5,571 nucleotides of DNA from Methanosarcinales archaeon (GCA_030605805.1 JAUWHQ010000053.1:1-5571); one strand, 5' to 3'; positions 1 to 5,494 are shown, numbered from the stretch's first letter. Numbers and translations: made by a program. Notes: a model not told the origin generated them from the letters alone.

Positions 1-1
1 C

Positions 2-40
2 GATGGCAGGAAGCAGTTTACCCATCGGCAGGTGGCGTGA
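2..40 (+). CDS. proA: C-terminal tail of an upstream gene, probably gamma-glutamyl phosphate reductase (proA)
   Basis: The frame starting at base 2 is open from the window edge and ends at TGA 38-40, giving a 12-residue tail that reads DGRKQFTHRQVA. A terminal F-[TIL]-H-[KR] element is common at the end of ProA proteins, and the next gene is proB, its usual operon partner. That is the whole basis for the name; twelve residues are too few to prove it. The stop codon overlaps a GTG (37-39) that could serve as an alternative proB start, and it lies 8 bases before the preferred proB ATG, so translation of the two is probably coupled. The rest of the gene lies outside the window. Confidence 0.5.
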   Translation, partial: DGRKQFTHRQVA

Positions 41-44
41 GGTG
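39..44 (+). promoter_or_regulatory. Ribosome binding site deciding the proB start
   Basis: GAGGTG matches the anti-Shine-Dalgarno end of archaeal 16S rRNA and lies 4 bases before ATG 49. The alternative GTG at 37 has only AGGTGG ending 1 base before it, which is too close. The site overlaps the stop codon of the upstream gene, as expected for coupled translation. Confidence 0.55.
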
Positions 45-48
45 GAAA

Positions 49-843
49 ATGAGGTCGCTTCGAACGGATCGGGTCGTTGTCAAGGTCGGGACGAACACGC
101 TTGCAAGTGAGGGCAGGGGTCTCAACTACGTGCTGATCGAGAGCATCGCAGAGCAGATATCCGGACTCAAGGGGCAGGGGCATGAGTTCATCGTCGTCAC
201 ATCCGGTGCGATCGGGCTCGGGTGCAGTGAACTTTCGCTTCCGGAAAGACCGTCCGAGATTGTTCTGCGGCAGGTTTGCGCTGCGATCGGGCAGAGCAAG
301 GTTATGGAGGTGTATCATCGTGCATTTGAACATTACGGCGGGATCGTTGCCCAGATCCTCCTCACTTACGACGATTTCATGGATGAGTCAAAGCACAAAA
401 ACCTTAGAAACGGGATAAGCGAACTCCTGAAGCTGGGTGTCACGCCGATCATCAATGAGAACGACGTCGTTGCGACAGACGAGATCGCGGAGACGTTTGG
501 CGATAACGACCGTCTCTCAGCGATGGTCTCTGTTGACGCGGGCGCAGGTCTTCTGATCATGCTGACCGATGTCGATGGGCTGTACGACGGCGATCCGAGA
601 GATAACGACAGTGCGAGGTTGGTTGATACGGTTACAGCGATAACGCCAGAGATTGAGGTTGCGGCAGGCAGAACCGGATCCGGACTTGCGGTTGGCGGGA
701 TGAAGACAAAGATCGATGCTGCAAGGGTCTGCATGGATGCAGGTTGTGATCTCGTGATCGCAAATGGGCGGAAGGACGATGTGATCAAGAGGATTGTTGA
801 GGGCGAGGAACTGGGGACGCTCTTTCGTGGGAGGCGCGAGTAA
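49..843 (+). CDS. proB: Glutamate 5-kinase, short form without PUA domain
   Basis: Glutamate 5-kinase phosphorylates the side chain of L-glutamate with ATP in the cytoplasm, the first step of proline synthesis; ProA then reduces the product. The 264-residue protein is a complete amino-acid-kinase fold. It has the N-terminal phosphate-binding KVGTNTL (12-18), VTSGAIGLG (50-58), the glutamate-binding NENDVV (136-141) followed by FGDNDRLSA, the nucleotide-site LTDVDGLYDGDPR (172-184), and TGSGLAVGGMKTK (209-221). It ends right after the kinase domain, so the C-terminal PUA domain of the long form (as in E. coli, about 367 residues) is absent; short forms are known. I chose ATG 49 because GAGGTG (39-44) sits 4 bases before it. 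GTG 37 would add four residues and overlap the preceding stop, and is the alternative. It lies in an apparent proA-proB operon. No lesion is visible. Confidence 0.95.
   Translation: MRSLRTDRVVVKVGTNTLASEGRGLNYVLIESIAEQISGLKGQGHEFIVVTSGAIGLGCSELSLPERPSEIVLRQVCAAIGQSKVMEVYHRAFEHYGGIVAQILLTYDDFMDESKHKNLRNGISELLKLGVTPIINENDVVATDEIAETFGDNDRLSAMVSVDAGAGLLIMLTDVDGLYDGDPRDNDSARLVDTVTAITPEIEVAAGRTGSGLAVGGMKTKIDAARVCMDAGCDLVIANGRKDDVIKRIVEGEELGTLFRGRRE
830..834 (+). promoter_or_regulatory. Relict ribosome binding site of moeA
   Basis: GGAGG lies inside the last codons of proB, 11 bases before ATA 846, the codon that aligns with the expected MoeA start (ATA-ATA-ACA-GTT where an ATG-ATA-ACA-GTT start would read M-I-T-V). 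This suggests moeA was once translated as the next gene of the proA-proB operon and lost its start by a single G-to-A change. The motif could also be chance within coding sequence. Confidence 0.35.
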
Positions 844-845
844 TC

Positions 846-1610
846 ATAATAACAGTTGATGATGCGACAAAGATTCTGAATCGCTTCTCTCTTGACCGTA
901 TAACCTCTGTTAAACTAAAAGATTCGTTCGGACGTGTTTTAGCAGAAGACATCGTTTCAGGGATCGATGTCCCGTCTTTTGACCGGTCGGATATGGCTGG
1001 ATACGCGATCAGGGACCAGGATCTCGGTGGCAGAAGGTTTAAGCTGGCAGGAGAGATGCACGCTGGAGGCGACCTGGAACTGATTGTTGAACAAGGTGGA
1101 TGTGTAGGGGTTGCAACCGGTGCTAAGATCCCGGCGGGCGCAAATCTCGTTATTCCGGTCGAAAACACGGAAAAGATAGGCGACGACGTGATAGTTTACG
1201 AACCCGGAAAGGAATCGCATATCTCAGAGATGGGGGGGTGCTCTTTCACAGGGTCAGGATGCGCCCGGGCATGCCGATGCTTGCTGGCACGATAGCTGAA
1301 AAACCGATTCTCTGCATGATAGGGAATGTGACATCCGGTCTGGTCTGCGGACACGTATTTCTGCCTCCGCTGCTCATGCGGATGGCGTATCTGCCGTTTG
1401 CCGGGAATGTGAGGCGTGCAAGATTATCAGAGGCGGCAGTCGGAGTACGGGATGCGCCGCTATCTTCCGGTTAAACTGGCGGAGAGGGTTGCATATCCAA
1501 CGTTTAAGGGCTCGGGTCTGATCACATCGATTGCTCATGCGGAGGGGATTGTTGCGATCGGAGAGGATGAGACGCTGACAGAAGGCTAAGTCGATGTCCG
1601 GGTGTTCTGA
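846..1610 (+). pseudogene. moeA: Decayed molybdopterin molybdenumtransferase (moeA) remnant
   Basis: MoeA inserts molybdate (or tungstate) into adenylated molybdopterin. Homology can be followed through three pieces. Piece one (about 846-1232) reads ITVDDATKIL, then VPSFDRSDMAGYAIRD, VATGAKIPAGANLVIPVENTE and VYEPGKE, the MoeA N-terminal domains. Piece two, in another frame (about 1238-1430), reads VLFHRVRMRPGMPMLAGTI and then CMIGNVTSG, matching the end of the MoeA/MogA-like domain. Piece three, back in the first frame (about 1437-1610), reads EYGMRRYLPVKL, AYPTFKGSGLITSIAHAEG and finally VDVRVF, the C-terminal domain. Lesions: no ATG/GTG/TTG between the frame's last upstream stop (798-800) and the conserved N-terminus, with ATA 846 standing where ATG is expected; about 110-120 codons missing at 1230-1240; a second frame change at about 1430-1440; TAA 1587-1589 six codons before the original TGA 1608-1610. 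Conserved residues are also changed: MDGYA is MAGYA, the GAD after MTGA is GAN, and PGNP is IGNV. A functional paralogue elsewhere would explain the tolerance. Confidence 0.9.
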
Positions 1611-1616
1611 TGGTGT

Positions 1617-1621
1617 AAAAA
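1617..1621 (-). terminator. Possible T-run terminator for cobQ
   Basis: Read on the minus strand, a run of five T (in AATTTTTACACC) occurs about 40 bases after the cobQ stop codon, in the convergent gap between cobQ and the moeA remnant. Archaeal transcription can end at T-runs without a hairpin. A five-base run is weak evidence, and no stable stem is seen before it. Confidence 0.3.
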
Positions 1622-1661
1622 TTATGACCGCATTGTTATTGCCCCTGATACTGGGTTTGGA

Positions 1662-3149
1662 TTAAGTTTCTAAAGTACGTGCACGAGAGGACTGCCACAA
1701 CTCCCTGATCGCAGAGATGTCCACATATCTCTCGACAATCTCTGCGAACTCTCTGATCCCTTCTTCCCTCGCTTTAGCACCAAACGAGATCCCCTCAGGC
1801 GATATTCCCTTTTTGCCGTAGATATACCCAAAGATCGCCCGTCTTATATTCTCATTCTCGAACAAGCCATGCAGGTACGTGCCAAAGATGAGCCCTGAGC
1901 CATCGATGCATCCGTCATCCTCGAAAACGGGGCATGGCGACGGGGTGTCGCCGGTATGGATCTCGTAACCGGAGACGGTCTCGCCGCGGATCGTTCTGAG
2001 AATCGGTCCGCTGGCTGTCACCTGCTTTGTGACCTGCCGCGTCTGCTTCTCGTATCGCTCAAACGTCGTTGTCACATCAAGGAGCCCCATGCCAGATATC
2101 TCAGTCACGCGGTCCTCAAACCCGCAATCAACAATCGTCCTGCCGAGCATCTGGTATCCGCCGCATATCCCGATGACCGGAACTGCCCCAGTGCCAGTGC
2201 CAGCCACATCGATGATCCGCTCGTCCATTCCGTGCGCCCTCATCTCCAGAAGGTCAGCAGTCGTGTTCTTCGTTCCCGGAATGATGATCAGGTCAGGATC
2301 CCCGAGCTCTGAATCGAGTGGGAGATATCTGACGTTTGCGAATGCTTCAAGAGGCTCAAAGTCTGTGAAATTTGAGATATGGGACAGGCGTATGACCACG
2401 ATCTCGATCGGATGATGGCGTGTTCTCTTGTCCGAAATGGAGACCGAATCCTCAGATGGGATCGCAATATCGGCATAAGGCAGGACTCCGAAGACCGGTA
2501 GTCCGGTGATCTCCTCAAGCTCCGAAATTCCTGGCTTCAGAATGTTGTAATCGCCGCGAAACTTGTTGATGATGAATCCTCTGACAAGATCTCTGATATC
2601 ATCGGGAAGCAGTGCAAGCGTCCCGTACAGGCTTGCGAATACGCCGCCCCGCTCGATGTCTCCGACCAGAATGATCGGTGGTCTCACTGATCTGGCAGTT
2701 CCGATGTTCACGATGTCCCGGTCGTAGAGGTTGATCTCGGCTGCGCCTCCTGCGCCCTCTATTACAATGAGATCGTACGTCTCTTCGAGCCTTTCGAGCG
2801 CATCGTCCACAACGCCCGAGATCTCGTCGATCGATTCGTAATAATCGCCTGCTCTCCGGTCATACGCTGGTCTGCCAAGGATGATCACCTGTGAGAGGCG
2901 GTCGCCCTTCGGTTTCAGCAGAACCGGGTTCATATCCACGGTCGGCTCGATTCCAGCCGCCCACGCCTGTATCGCCTGCGCAATCCCGATCTCGTCGCCA
3001 TCCGCCGTGATCCACGAGTTCAGGCTCATGTTCTGAGCCTTGAACGGCGCAACCGCCATGTTTTTTGAGAAGATATGGCATAAGGCGGCAACGAGCACGC
3101 TTTTTCCCACATGGGATGCGGTTCCAAGGATCATTAGATGTTTTGCCAT
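1662..3149 (-). CDS. cobQ: Cobyric acid synthase (glutamine-hydrolysing), CobQ/CbiP
   Basis: This cytoplasmic enzyme of cobalamin synthesis uses ATP and glutamine to amidate side-chain carboxylates of adenosylcobyrinic acid a,c-diamide, giving cobyric acid. The 495-residue protein has the family's usual length and both domains. The N-terminal dethiobiotin-synthetase-like ATPase shows the P-loop GTASHVGKS (9-17), PFKAQNMSLNS (35-45), MNPVLLKP (73-80), VIEGAGGAAEINL (129-141) and VGDIERGGVFAS (162-173). The C-terminal class I glutamine amidotransferase shows GICGGYQMLG (327-336) with the nucleophile Cys329, YEIHTGDT (395-402), and TYLHGLFEN (424-432) with the catalytic His427. I start at ATG 3147-3149 because MAKHLMILGTASHVGKS is the normal family N-terminus. 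The frame stays open a further 56 codons upstream to 3317, but that stretch does not resemble the family. There is no Shine-Dalgarno site; a TATA-like box 25 bases upstream suggests a leaderless mRNA. No other cob/cbi genes are in the window. Confidence 0.96.
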   Translation of the reverse strand: MAKHLMILGTASHVGKSVLVAALCHIFSKNMAVAPFKAQNMSLNSWITADGDEIGIAQAIQAWAAGIEPTVDMNPVLLKPKGDRLSQVIILGRPAYDRRAGDYYESIDEISGVVDDALERLEETYDLIVIEGAGGAAEINLYDRDIVNIGTARSVRPPIILVGDIERGGVFASLYGTLALLPDDIRDLVRGFIINKFRGDYNILKPGISELEEITGLPVFGVLPYADIAIPSEDSVSISDKRTRHHPIEIVVIRLSHISNFTDFEPLEAFANVRYLPLDSELGDPDLIIIPGTKNTTADLLEMRAHGMDERIIDVAGTGTGAVPVIGICGGYQMLGRTIVDCGFEDRVTEISGMGLLDVTTTFERYEKQTRQVTKQVTASGPILRTIRGETVSGYEIHTGDTPSPCPVFEDDGCIDGSGLIFGTYLHGLFENENIRRAIFGYIYGKKGISPEGISFGAKAREEGIREFAEIVERYVDISAIRELWQSSRARTLET

Positions 3150-3173
3150 TCTAATTAGGATTGTGCGGAGATG

Positions 3174-3180
3174 ATTTATT
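3174..3180 (-). promoter_or_regulatory. TATA-like box of cobQ
   Basis: AATAAAT on the minus strand covers positions -25 to -31 relative to the cobQ ATG. Archaeal box A lies about 25-30 bases before the transcription start, so the transcript would begin at or beside the ATG, in keeping with the lack of a ribosome binding site. The same spacing occurs before two other genes in this window. Confidence 0.45.
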
Positions 3181-3199
3181 GGTTTGTGGGGACTGTCAC

Positions 3200-3257
3200 G
3201 CCACCACGGTGCATGGGGTGATTTTGAAGCTGTTGTCGATCCATATCTCGTGGTGGC
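3200..3257. repeat. Inverted repeat upstream of cobQ, 9-base arms
   Basis: GCCACCACG (3200-3208) and its exact reverse complement CGTGGTGGC (3249-3257) are separated by 40 bases in the non-coding gap between cobQ and the nucleotidyltransferase-like gene. It lies about 20-80 bases upstream of the putative cobQ TATA box. It could be a protein-binding site or a hairpin, or the edge of a decayed element; I recognise neither a known operator nor a cobalamin riboswitch. Confidence 0.4.
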
Positions 3258-3349
3258 TGCAACGGACTTGAACATCCTAAAAACATCAGGATTTCGATTC
3301 CGGGCACCAACGCTCAAGTTGACTGCCCCCGCCCAGGTTTGTGGATACT

Positions 3350-3359
3350 CTTAATTAAG
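3350..3359 (+). promoter_or_regulatory. AT-rich palindrome, possible TATA box for the small gene pair
   Basis: CTTAATTAAG is a perfect 10-base palindrome ending 38 bases before ATG 3398. Used as box A, it would give a transcript with a leader of roughly 10-15 bases. Unlike the other promoters proposed here, the spacing would not be leaderless. It is the only TATA-like sequence in the right range. Confidence 0.3.
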
Positions 3360-3397
3360 ATCGGAGCGAGAGGTATCAGAAAAGATGTGGGCAAAAA

Positions 3398-3643
3398 ATG
3401 AACATCCAACACACTCCAAACGGAATCATTTTAACGAATAAAACCCTCTCCGAACTGGATATATTCGTACTCGACTTCCTCAGCGTACTGAAGGCATACA
3501 CAGACTACGTCATCGTGAGCGGCTATGTCACGATACTCTTCGGCAGGGCGAGAGGCACCGAGGATATCGATATAATAATGCTGAAAAAATTCCTCGAAGA
3601 GTTTAATATCGTAAATGTGACCGGGTATGGAATTGAAATTTGA
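3398..3643 (+). CDS. Nucleotidyltransferase-like protein, shortened
   Basis: The 81-residue product has a signature recalling the minimal nucleotidyltransferase fold: VSGYVTILFGRARGTEDIDI (40-59), in which the glycine loop is followed by the metal-binding pair Asp56-x-Asp58. This matches the pattern of small archaeal and bacterial proteins of about 150-190 residues that are often annotated as nucleotidyltransferases and found beside small partner genes. Right after the Asp pair the protein jumps to LKKFLEEFNI and ends at 81 residues. The middle of the fold, including the third carboxylate, is absent, so it is probably an internally deleted and inactive form, though its frame is intact. It overlaps the next gene by 17 bases, which suggests translational coupling. 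No good Shine-Dalgarno site precedes the ATG. The family call rests on this motif alone; the substrate is unknown. Confidence 0.6.
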   Translation: MNIQHTPNGIILTNKTLSELDIFVLDFLSVLKAYTDYVIVSGYVTILFGRARGTEDIDIIMLKKFLEEFNIVNVTGYGIEI

Positions 3644-3842
3644 CAGGGAACAGAACCAGAGCGAGCGTCTGACGTTCATAAGACGCTACAGCGAGTGGGT
3701 GAAGTCGGTGCCAAATGAGGTGTGGAGCAGGCAGCAGGCATCGCTGATCAACAGTTTTCTGATCAGTGCAAAGAACTTCCAGCTCGATCGGCAACAGTAT
3801 CTCGTGATGAAGGAACGGTCAAAAAAGACGGAAAACCCATGA
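3627..3842 (+). CDS. Small protein of unknown function, partner of the nucleotidyltransferase-like gene
   Basis: I cannot assign a function to this 71-residue protein. It is charged and soluble, with no signal peptide or membrane segment. The core is rich in aromatic and polar residues: FIRRYSEWVKSVPNEVWSRQ (20-39) followed by QASLINSFLISAK, predicted mostly helical. The composition and the WSRQQ...LINS pattern look like a real conserved small protein rather than a chance frame. ATG 3627 lies 17 bases inside the end of the upstream gene and is preceded only by a weak CCGGGT. The pairing of a small nucleotidyltransferase with a small helical protein in overlapping frames recalls MNT/HEPN-type toxin-antitoxin modules, but no HEPN RxxxxH motif (R-four residues-H) is present, so that is only an analogy. 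Confidence 0.55.
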   Translation: MELKFDREQNQSERLTFIRRYSEWVKSVPNEVWSRQQASLINSFLISAKNFQLDRQQYLVMKERSKKTENP

Positions 3843-3899
3843 GCGAGGTAATCAGATCATATATCGGTCTTTCATCAGATTCCACATCCGGTCGAGCGC

Positions 3900-5135
3900 T
3901 TATCCTGTTACATTCTCTCTTGCGTTCTCTCCATCCGTCTTCATGCCCTCGATGATCTCCCCGACGGTATCAAAATCGGTCTCTTCAGAGTCCACATACG
4001 CGTCGTCCAGGACATAGAATGCGCTCTTTTGTGCGATGCTCTCTTTTGTGATCAGTTTATCCACGCCACCTGCGACCAGAAGCTCAGCAACCCTGAGACC
4101 TTTTCGCTTCTCCAGCGTGGCAAACGGGTTCTTCAGAAACCTCATGTCGGTGAGCTCACCATCCCGTGTTCGCATGTCGAATATGCAGAAGTATTCTGCC
4201 TCCCCAAAATGCCAGGATACCGCGGACCCCGCGCCATTGTTCTCGGTACACGGGACCGCATACCGTATAAACTCCCTTTCCTCGGGCTCTATATGTATCA
4301 GGACCCTGTCCACATTTTTTATCTCCGATTTAATCCTGTTTTCGATCTTATCGCTCAGTTGATGCACCTTTTTGAGGTCTCTCAGGTTTGTCTCGATCCC
4401 CATCTCTATGAATATGAATTTCCCGGAACTTCTCGCGTTAAGGGCGCCTATCTTCCTGACGCCGTGGGTTTCGGATGTAAGCTCTCTTATCCGGTTGAGA
4501 CTCTCGTAATCGATGGATGCATCCAGGAGAACCTTTATCGAATCCTTCATTATCTCGTATCCTGATCTGAAGATGAAGACTGAAACCAGAATGCCGGCAG
4601 CAGGATCAAGGAAATGGATGCCTGCGTAGTTTCCAAGTATTCCGGCGAGTACTGCTGCGGAGGCGTACGTATCCACCCTCGTATGCTTCCCATCCGCAAT
4701 CACACTGGGCGAATTCTCCTCTCTGCCTACCTTAAGTTTATAGCTGCTCAGAAGCAGGGTGAGTATCAAGGATGTCAGTGCGGCTGCGATTGCAAACGGA
4801 ACGTCTGACAGGTCCCCTGCCTCTGCAAACTCCCCGACTGACGTGATAACGATCGCGTATCCGGCATAAAGGATCGCAAGGGCGAGGAAGAGGCTCACTA
4901 TGTTCTCAGCCTTGTAAAATCCGTAAGGAAACTCCTCGGTTGGCTTGCGATCCGAAATCTTGAGACCTATGAAGACCGCGATGGAACTGATCACGTCTGT
5001 GAGAGAGTGGATTGCGTCAGCAATGAGAGCGATACTTCCGGAGAGTACACCTGCAACGTATTTTATGATCGCCAGAAATGCAGTCACCCCTATCGATATC
5101 AGAGTGGCTCTCTTATCCCTCGCTACGTGAACCAT
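3900..5135 (-). CDS. Cation diffusion facilitator transporter fused to a NifX/NifB-type domain
   Basis: Membrane transporter that should export a divalent metal (Zn, Fe, Co, Ni, Cd or Mn) by exchange with protons. Of 411 residues, about 10-195 form six membrane segments with the two halves of the metal site: DAIHSLTD in segment 2 (His43, Asp47) and HTRVD in segment 5 (His151, Asp155). The HxxxD/HxxxD arrangement is that of the zinc-type group. YGFYKAEN (71-78) is the usual loop motif. Residues about 205-285 form the cytoplasmic CDF domain. From about 290 to 395 follows a dinitrogenase iron-molybdenum cofactor domain (NifX / NifB C-terminus type), with VSWHFGEAEYFCIFD (307-321) and VAELLVAGGVDKLIT. 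Ordinary CDF proteins stop near 300 residues; this fusion is known, as far as I recall, in anaerobic archaea and bacteria. The added domain may sense or hold a metal cluster, which is inference. There is no Shine-Dalgarno site; a TATA-like box lies 26 bases upstream of the ATG. Confidence 0.93.
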   Translation of the reverse strand: MVHVARDKRATLISIGVTAFLAIIKYVAGVLSGSIALIADAIHSLTDVISSIAVFIGLKISDRKPTEEFPYGFYKAENIVSLFLALAILYAGYAIVITSVGEFAEAGDLSDVPFAIAAALTSLILTLLLSSYKLKVGREENSPSVIADGKHTRVDTYASAAVLAGILGNYAGIHFLDPAAGILVSVFIFRSGYEIMKDSIKVLLDASIDYESLNRIRELTSETHGVRKIGALNARSSGKFIFIEMGIETNLRDLKKVHQLSDKIENRIKSEIKNVDRVLIHIEPEEREFIRYAVPCTENNGAGSAVSWHFGEAEYFCIFDMRTRDGELTDMRFLKNPFATLEKRKGLRVAELLVAGGVDKLITKESIAQKSAFYVLDDAYVDSEETDFDTVGEIIEGMKTDGENARENVTG

Positions 5136-5160
5136 GAAAGAGAATTATCGGCTGATAACC

Positions 5161-5167
5161 TTTAATA
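5161..5167 (-). promoter_or_regulatory. TATA-like box of the CDF transporter
   Basis: TATTAAA on the minus strand (within AAGTATTAAAGG) lies 26-32 bases before the transporter ATG. With normal archaeal spacing the transcript would start at or next to the ATG, which fits the missing ribosome binding site. The same bases read on the plus strand are also AT-rich, so the strand assignment rests on the geometry. Confidence 0.45.
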
Positions 5168-5312
5168 CTTGCCTCACAGGAGTTAATCAGGATGGACGGT
5201 AGTGATAATGACAGAAAGAAAGATCCGAGGGGGCATAAATTTTTTTCGGCGATCTATCTCCCAAAAGACTGGGCAGAGGATCGGGAACGGCGCGATTTTT
5301 CAGGGACGTTTC

Positions 5313-5317
5313 AAAAA
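5313..5317 (-). terminator. T-run terminator after tRNA-Thr
   Basis: On the minus strand, TTCTTTTTGA follows directly after the acceptor stem, with five consecutive T beginning 3 bases past the discriminator base. Such T-runs just behind a tRNA end archaeal tRNA transcripts. No encoded CCA lies between the tRNA end and the run. Confidence 0.55.
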
Positions 5318-5319
5318 GA

Positions 5320-5393
5320 AGCCGCTGATGGGATTCGAACCCATGATCTGCTGATTACGAATCAGCCGCTTTACCGAGCTAAGCCACAGCGGC
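5320..5393 (-). tRNA. tRNA-Thr, anticodon CGU
   Basis: The minus strand folds into a full cloverleaf of 74 bases. The acceptor stem is GCCGCTG/CAGCGGC (7 pairs), the D stem GCTT/AAGC with a 9-base loop containing GG, and the anticodon stem GCTGA/TCAGC with loop TTCGTAA. A 5-base variable region and a T stem ATGGG/CCCAT with loop TTCGAAT complete it. The anticodon CGT (complement of 5357-5359) reads ACG, so the tRNA is threonyl. The discriminator base is U, which fits archaeal tRNA-Thr. There is no intron, and CCA is not encoded, as in many archaea, so it would be added after transcription. Confidence 0.97.
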
Positions 5394-5405
5394 ACAGTGT
5401 GCGTG

Positions 5406-5437
5406 ACACATTATGTCCGGATGCACATATAATGTGT
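5406..5437. repeat. Inverted repeat in the tRNA-Thr promoter, 9-base arms
   Basis: ACACATTAT (5406-5414) and its exact reverse complement ATAATGTGT (5429-5437) are separated by 14 bases. The right arm overlaps the TATA-like box of the tRNA gene, and the left arm lies around its predicted transcription start. It could be a binding site for a dimeric protein or simply an AT-rich chance repeat. Confidence 0.5.
5427..5432 (-). promoter_or_regulatory. TATA-like box of tRNA-Thr
   Basis: TTATAT on the minus strand lies 34 bases before the first base of the tRNA, placing the predicted transcription start about 5-10 bases ahead of the mature 5' end. The short leader would be removed by RNase P. The box lies inside the right part of the inverted repeat 5406-5437. 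Confidence 0.5.
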
Positions 5438-5462
5438 TGGGATCAGGTTTGCCATCCCAACA
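5435..5462. repeat. Inverted repeat between tRNA-Thr and the kinase gene, 9-base arms
   Basis: TGTTGGGAT (5435-5443) and ATCCCAACA (5454-5462) are exact reverse complements around a 10-base loop. The pair shares its first three bases with the neighbouring repeat 5406-5437 and stops where the TATA-like box of the downstream gene begins. It is followed by no T-run on either strand, so it is not an ordinary terminator; an operator or a structured site in the divergent promoter region is more likely. Confidence 0.55.
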
Positions 5463-5468
5463 TTTAAG
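5463..5468 (+). promoter_or_regulatory. TATA-like box of the P-loop kinase gene
   Basis: TTTAAG, in CATTTAAGGG, ends 27 bases before ATG 5495. The spacing again predicts a transcript starting at or close to the start codon. No ribosome binding site is seen in the bases just before the ATG. Confidence 0.4.
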
Positions 5469-5494
5469 GGTTGTGACCAGCCGATGTCATAGAT

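Larger units (their letters stand above)
3150..3397. other. Intergenic region between cobQ and the small gene pair
   Basis: This 248-base gap holds the cobQ promoter, the inverted repeat at 3200-3257 and the 10-base palindrome CTTAATTAAG (3350-3359). The plus strand is open without a start ATG from 3175 to TAA 3352-3354 and reads WGDFEAVVDPYLVVAATDLN in its centre, which has a protein-like look. It may be the tail of a lost gene, but I do not recognise it, and the opposite strand is also open here, so the open frame alone means little. Confidence 0.35.

Noticed and set aside
366..788. 140-codon minus-strand open frame
   Set aside because: It lies wholly antisense to proB, whose motifs are intact, and has a low-complexity serine-rich composition typical of a shadow frame.
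1232..1238. G7 run as a programmed frameshift or phase-variation switch in moeA
   Set aside because: A one-base slip would not restore the missing central domain, the lost start, the second frame change or the internal TAA, so no full protein could result.
3200..3257. Cobalamin riboswitch upstream of cobQ
   Set aside because: I see no B12-box-like conserved sequence, the repeat lies upstream of the predicted transcription start, and cobalamin riboswitches are not typical of archaea.
3150..3317. 56-codon upstream extension of cobQ
   Set aside because: The family begins at MAKHLMILGTASHVGKS. The extension is low in family-like sequence, contains the inverted repeat and the putative promoter, and has no ribosome binding site.
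3821..3826. T-run on the minus strand as terminator of the CDF gene
   Set aside because: Six T occur 74 bases past the stop but inside the opposite small gene; possible, but the position and lack of further support make it too weak to list.
4029..4565. 178-codon plus-strand open frame
   Set aside because: It is antisense to the CDF/NifX-type gene, which has clear motifs in its own frame; no family is recognisable in the plus-strand product.
5192..5467. Plus-strand open frame of 91 codons starting at ATG 5192, with AGGAG upstream
   Set aside because: It runs straight through the antisense strand of the tRNA-Thr gene; the segment DGIRTHDLLITNQPLYRAKP is the classic false translation of a reversed tRNA. 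The part before the tRNA has no recognisable family, although a very short gene or transcript ending at the seven T at 5240-5246 cannot be fully excluded.
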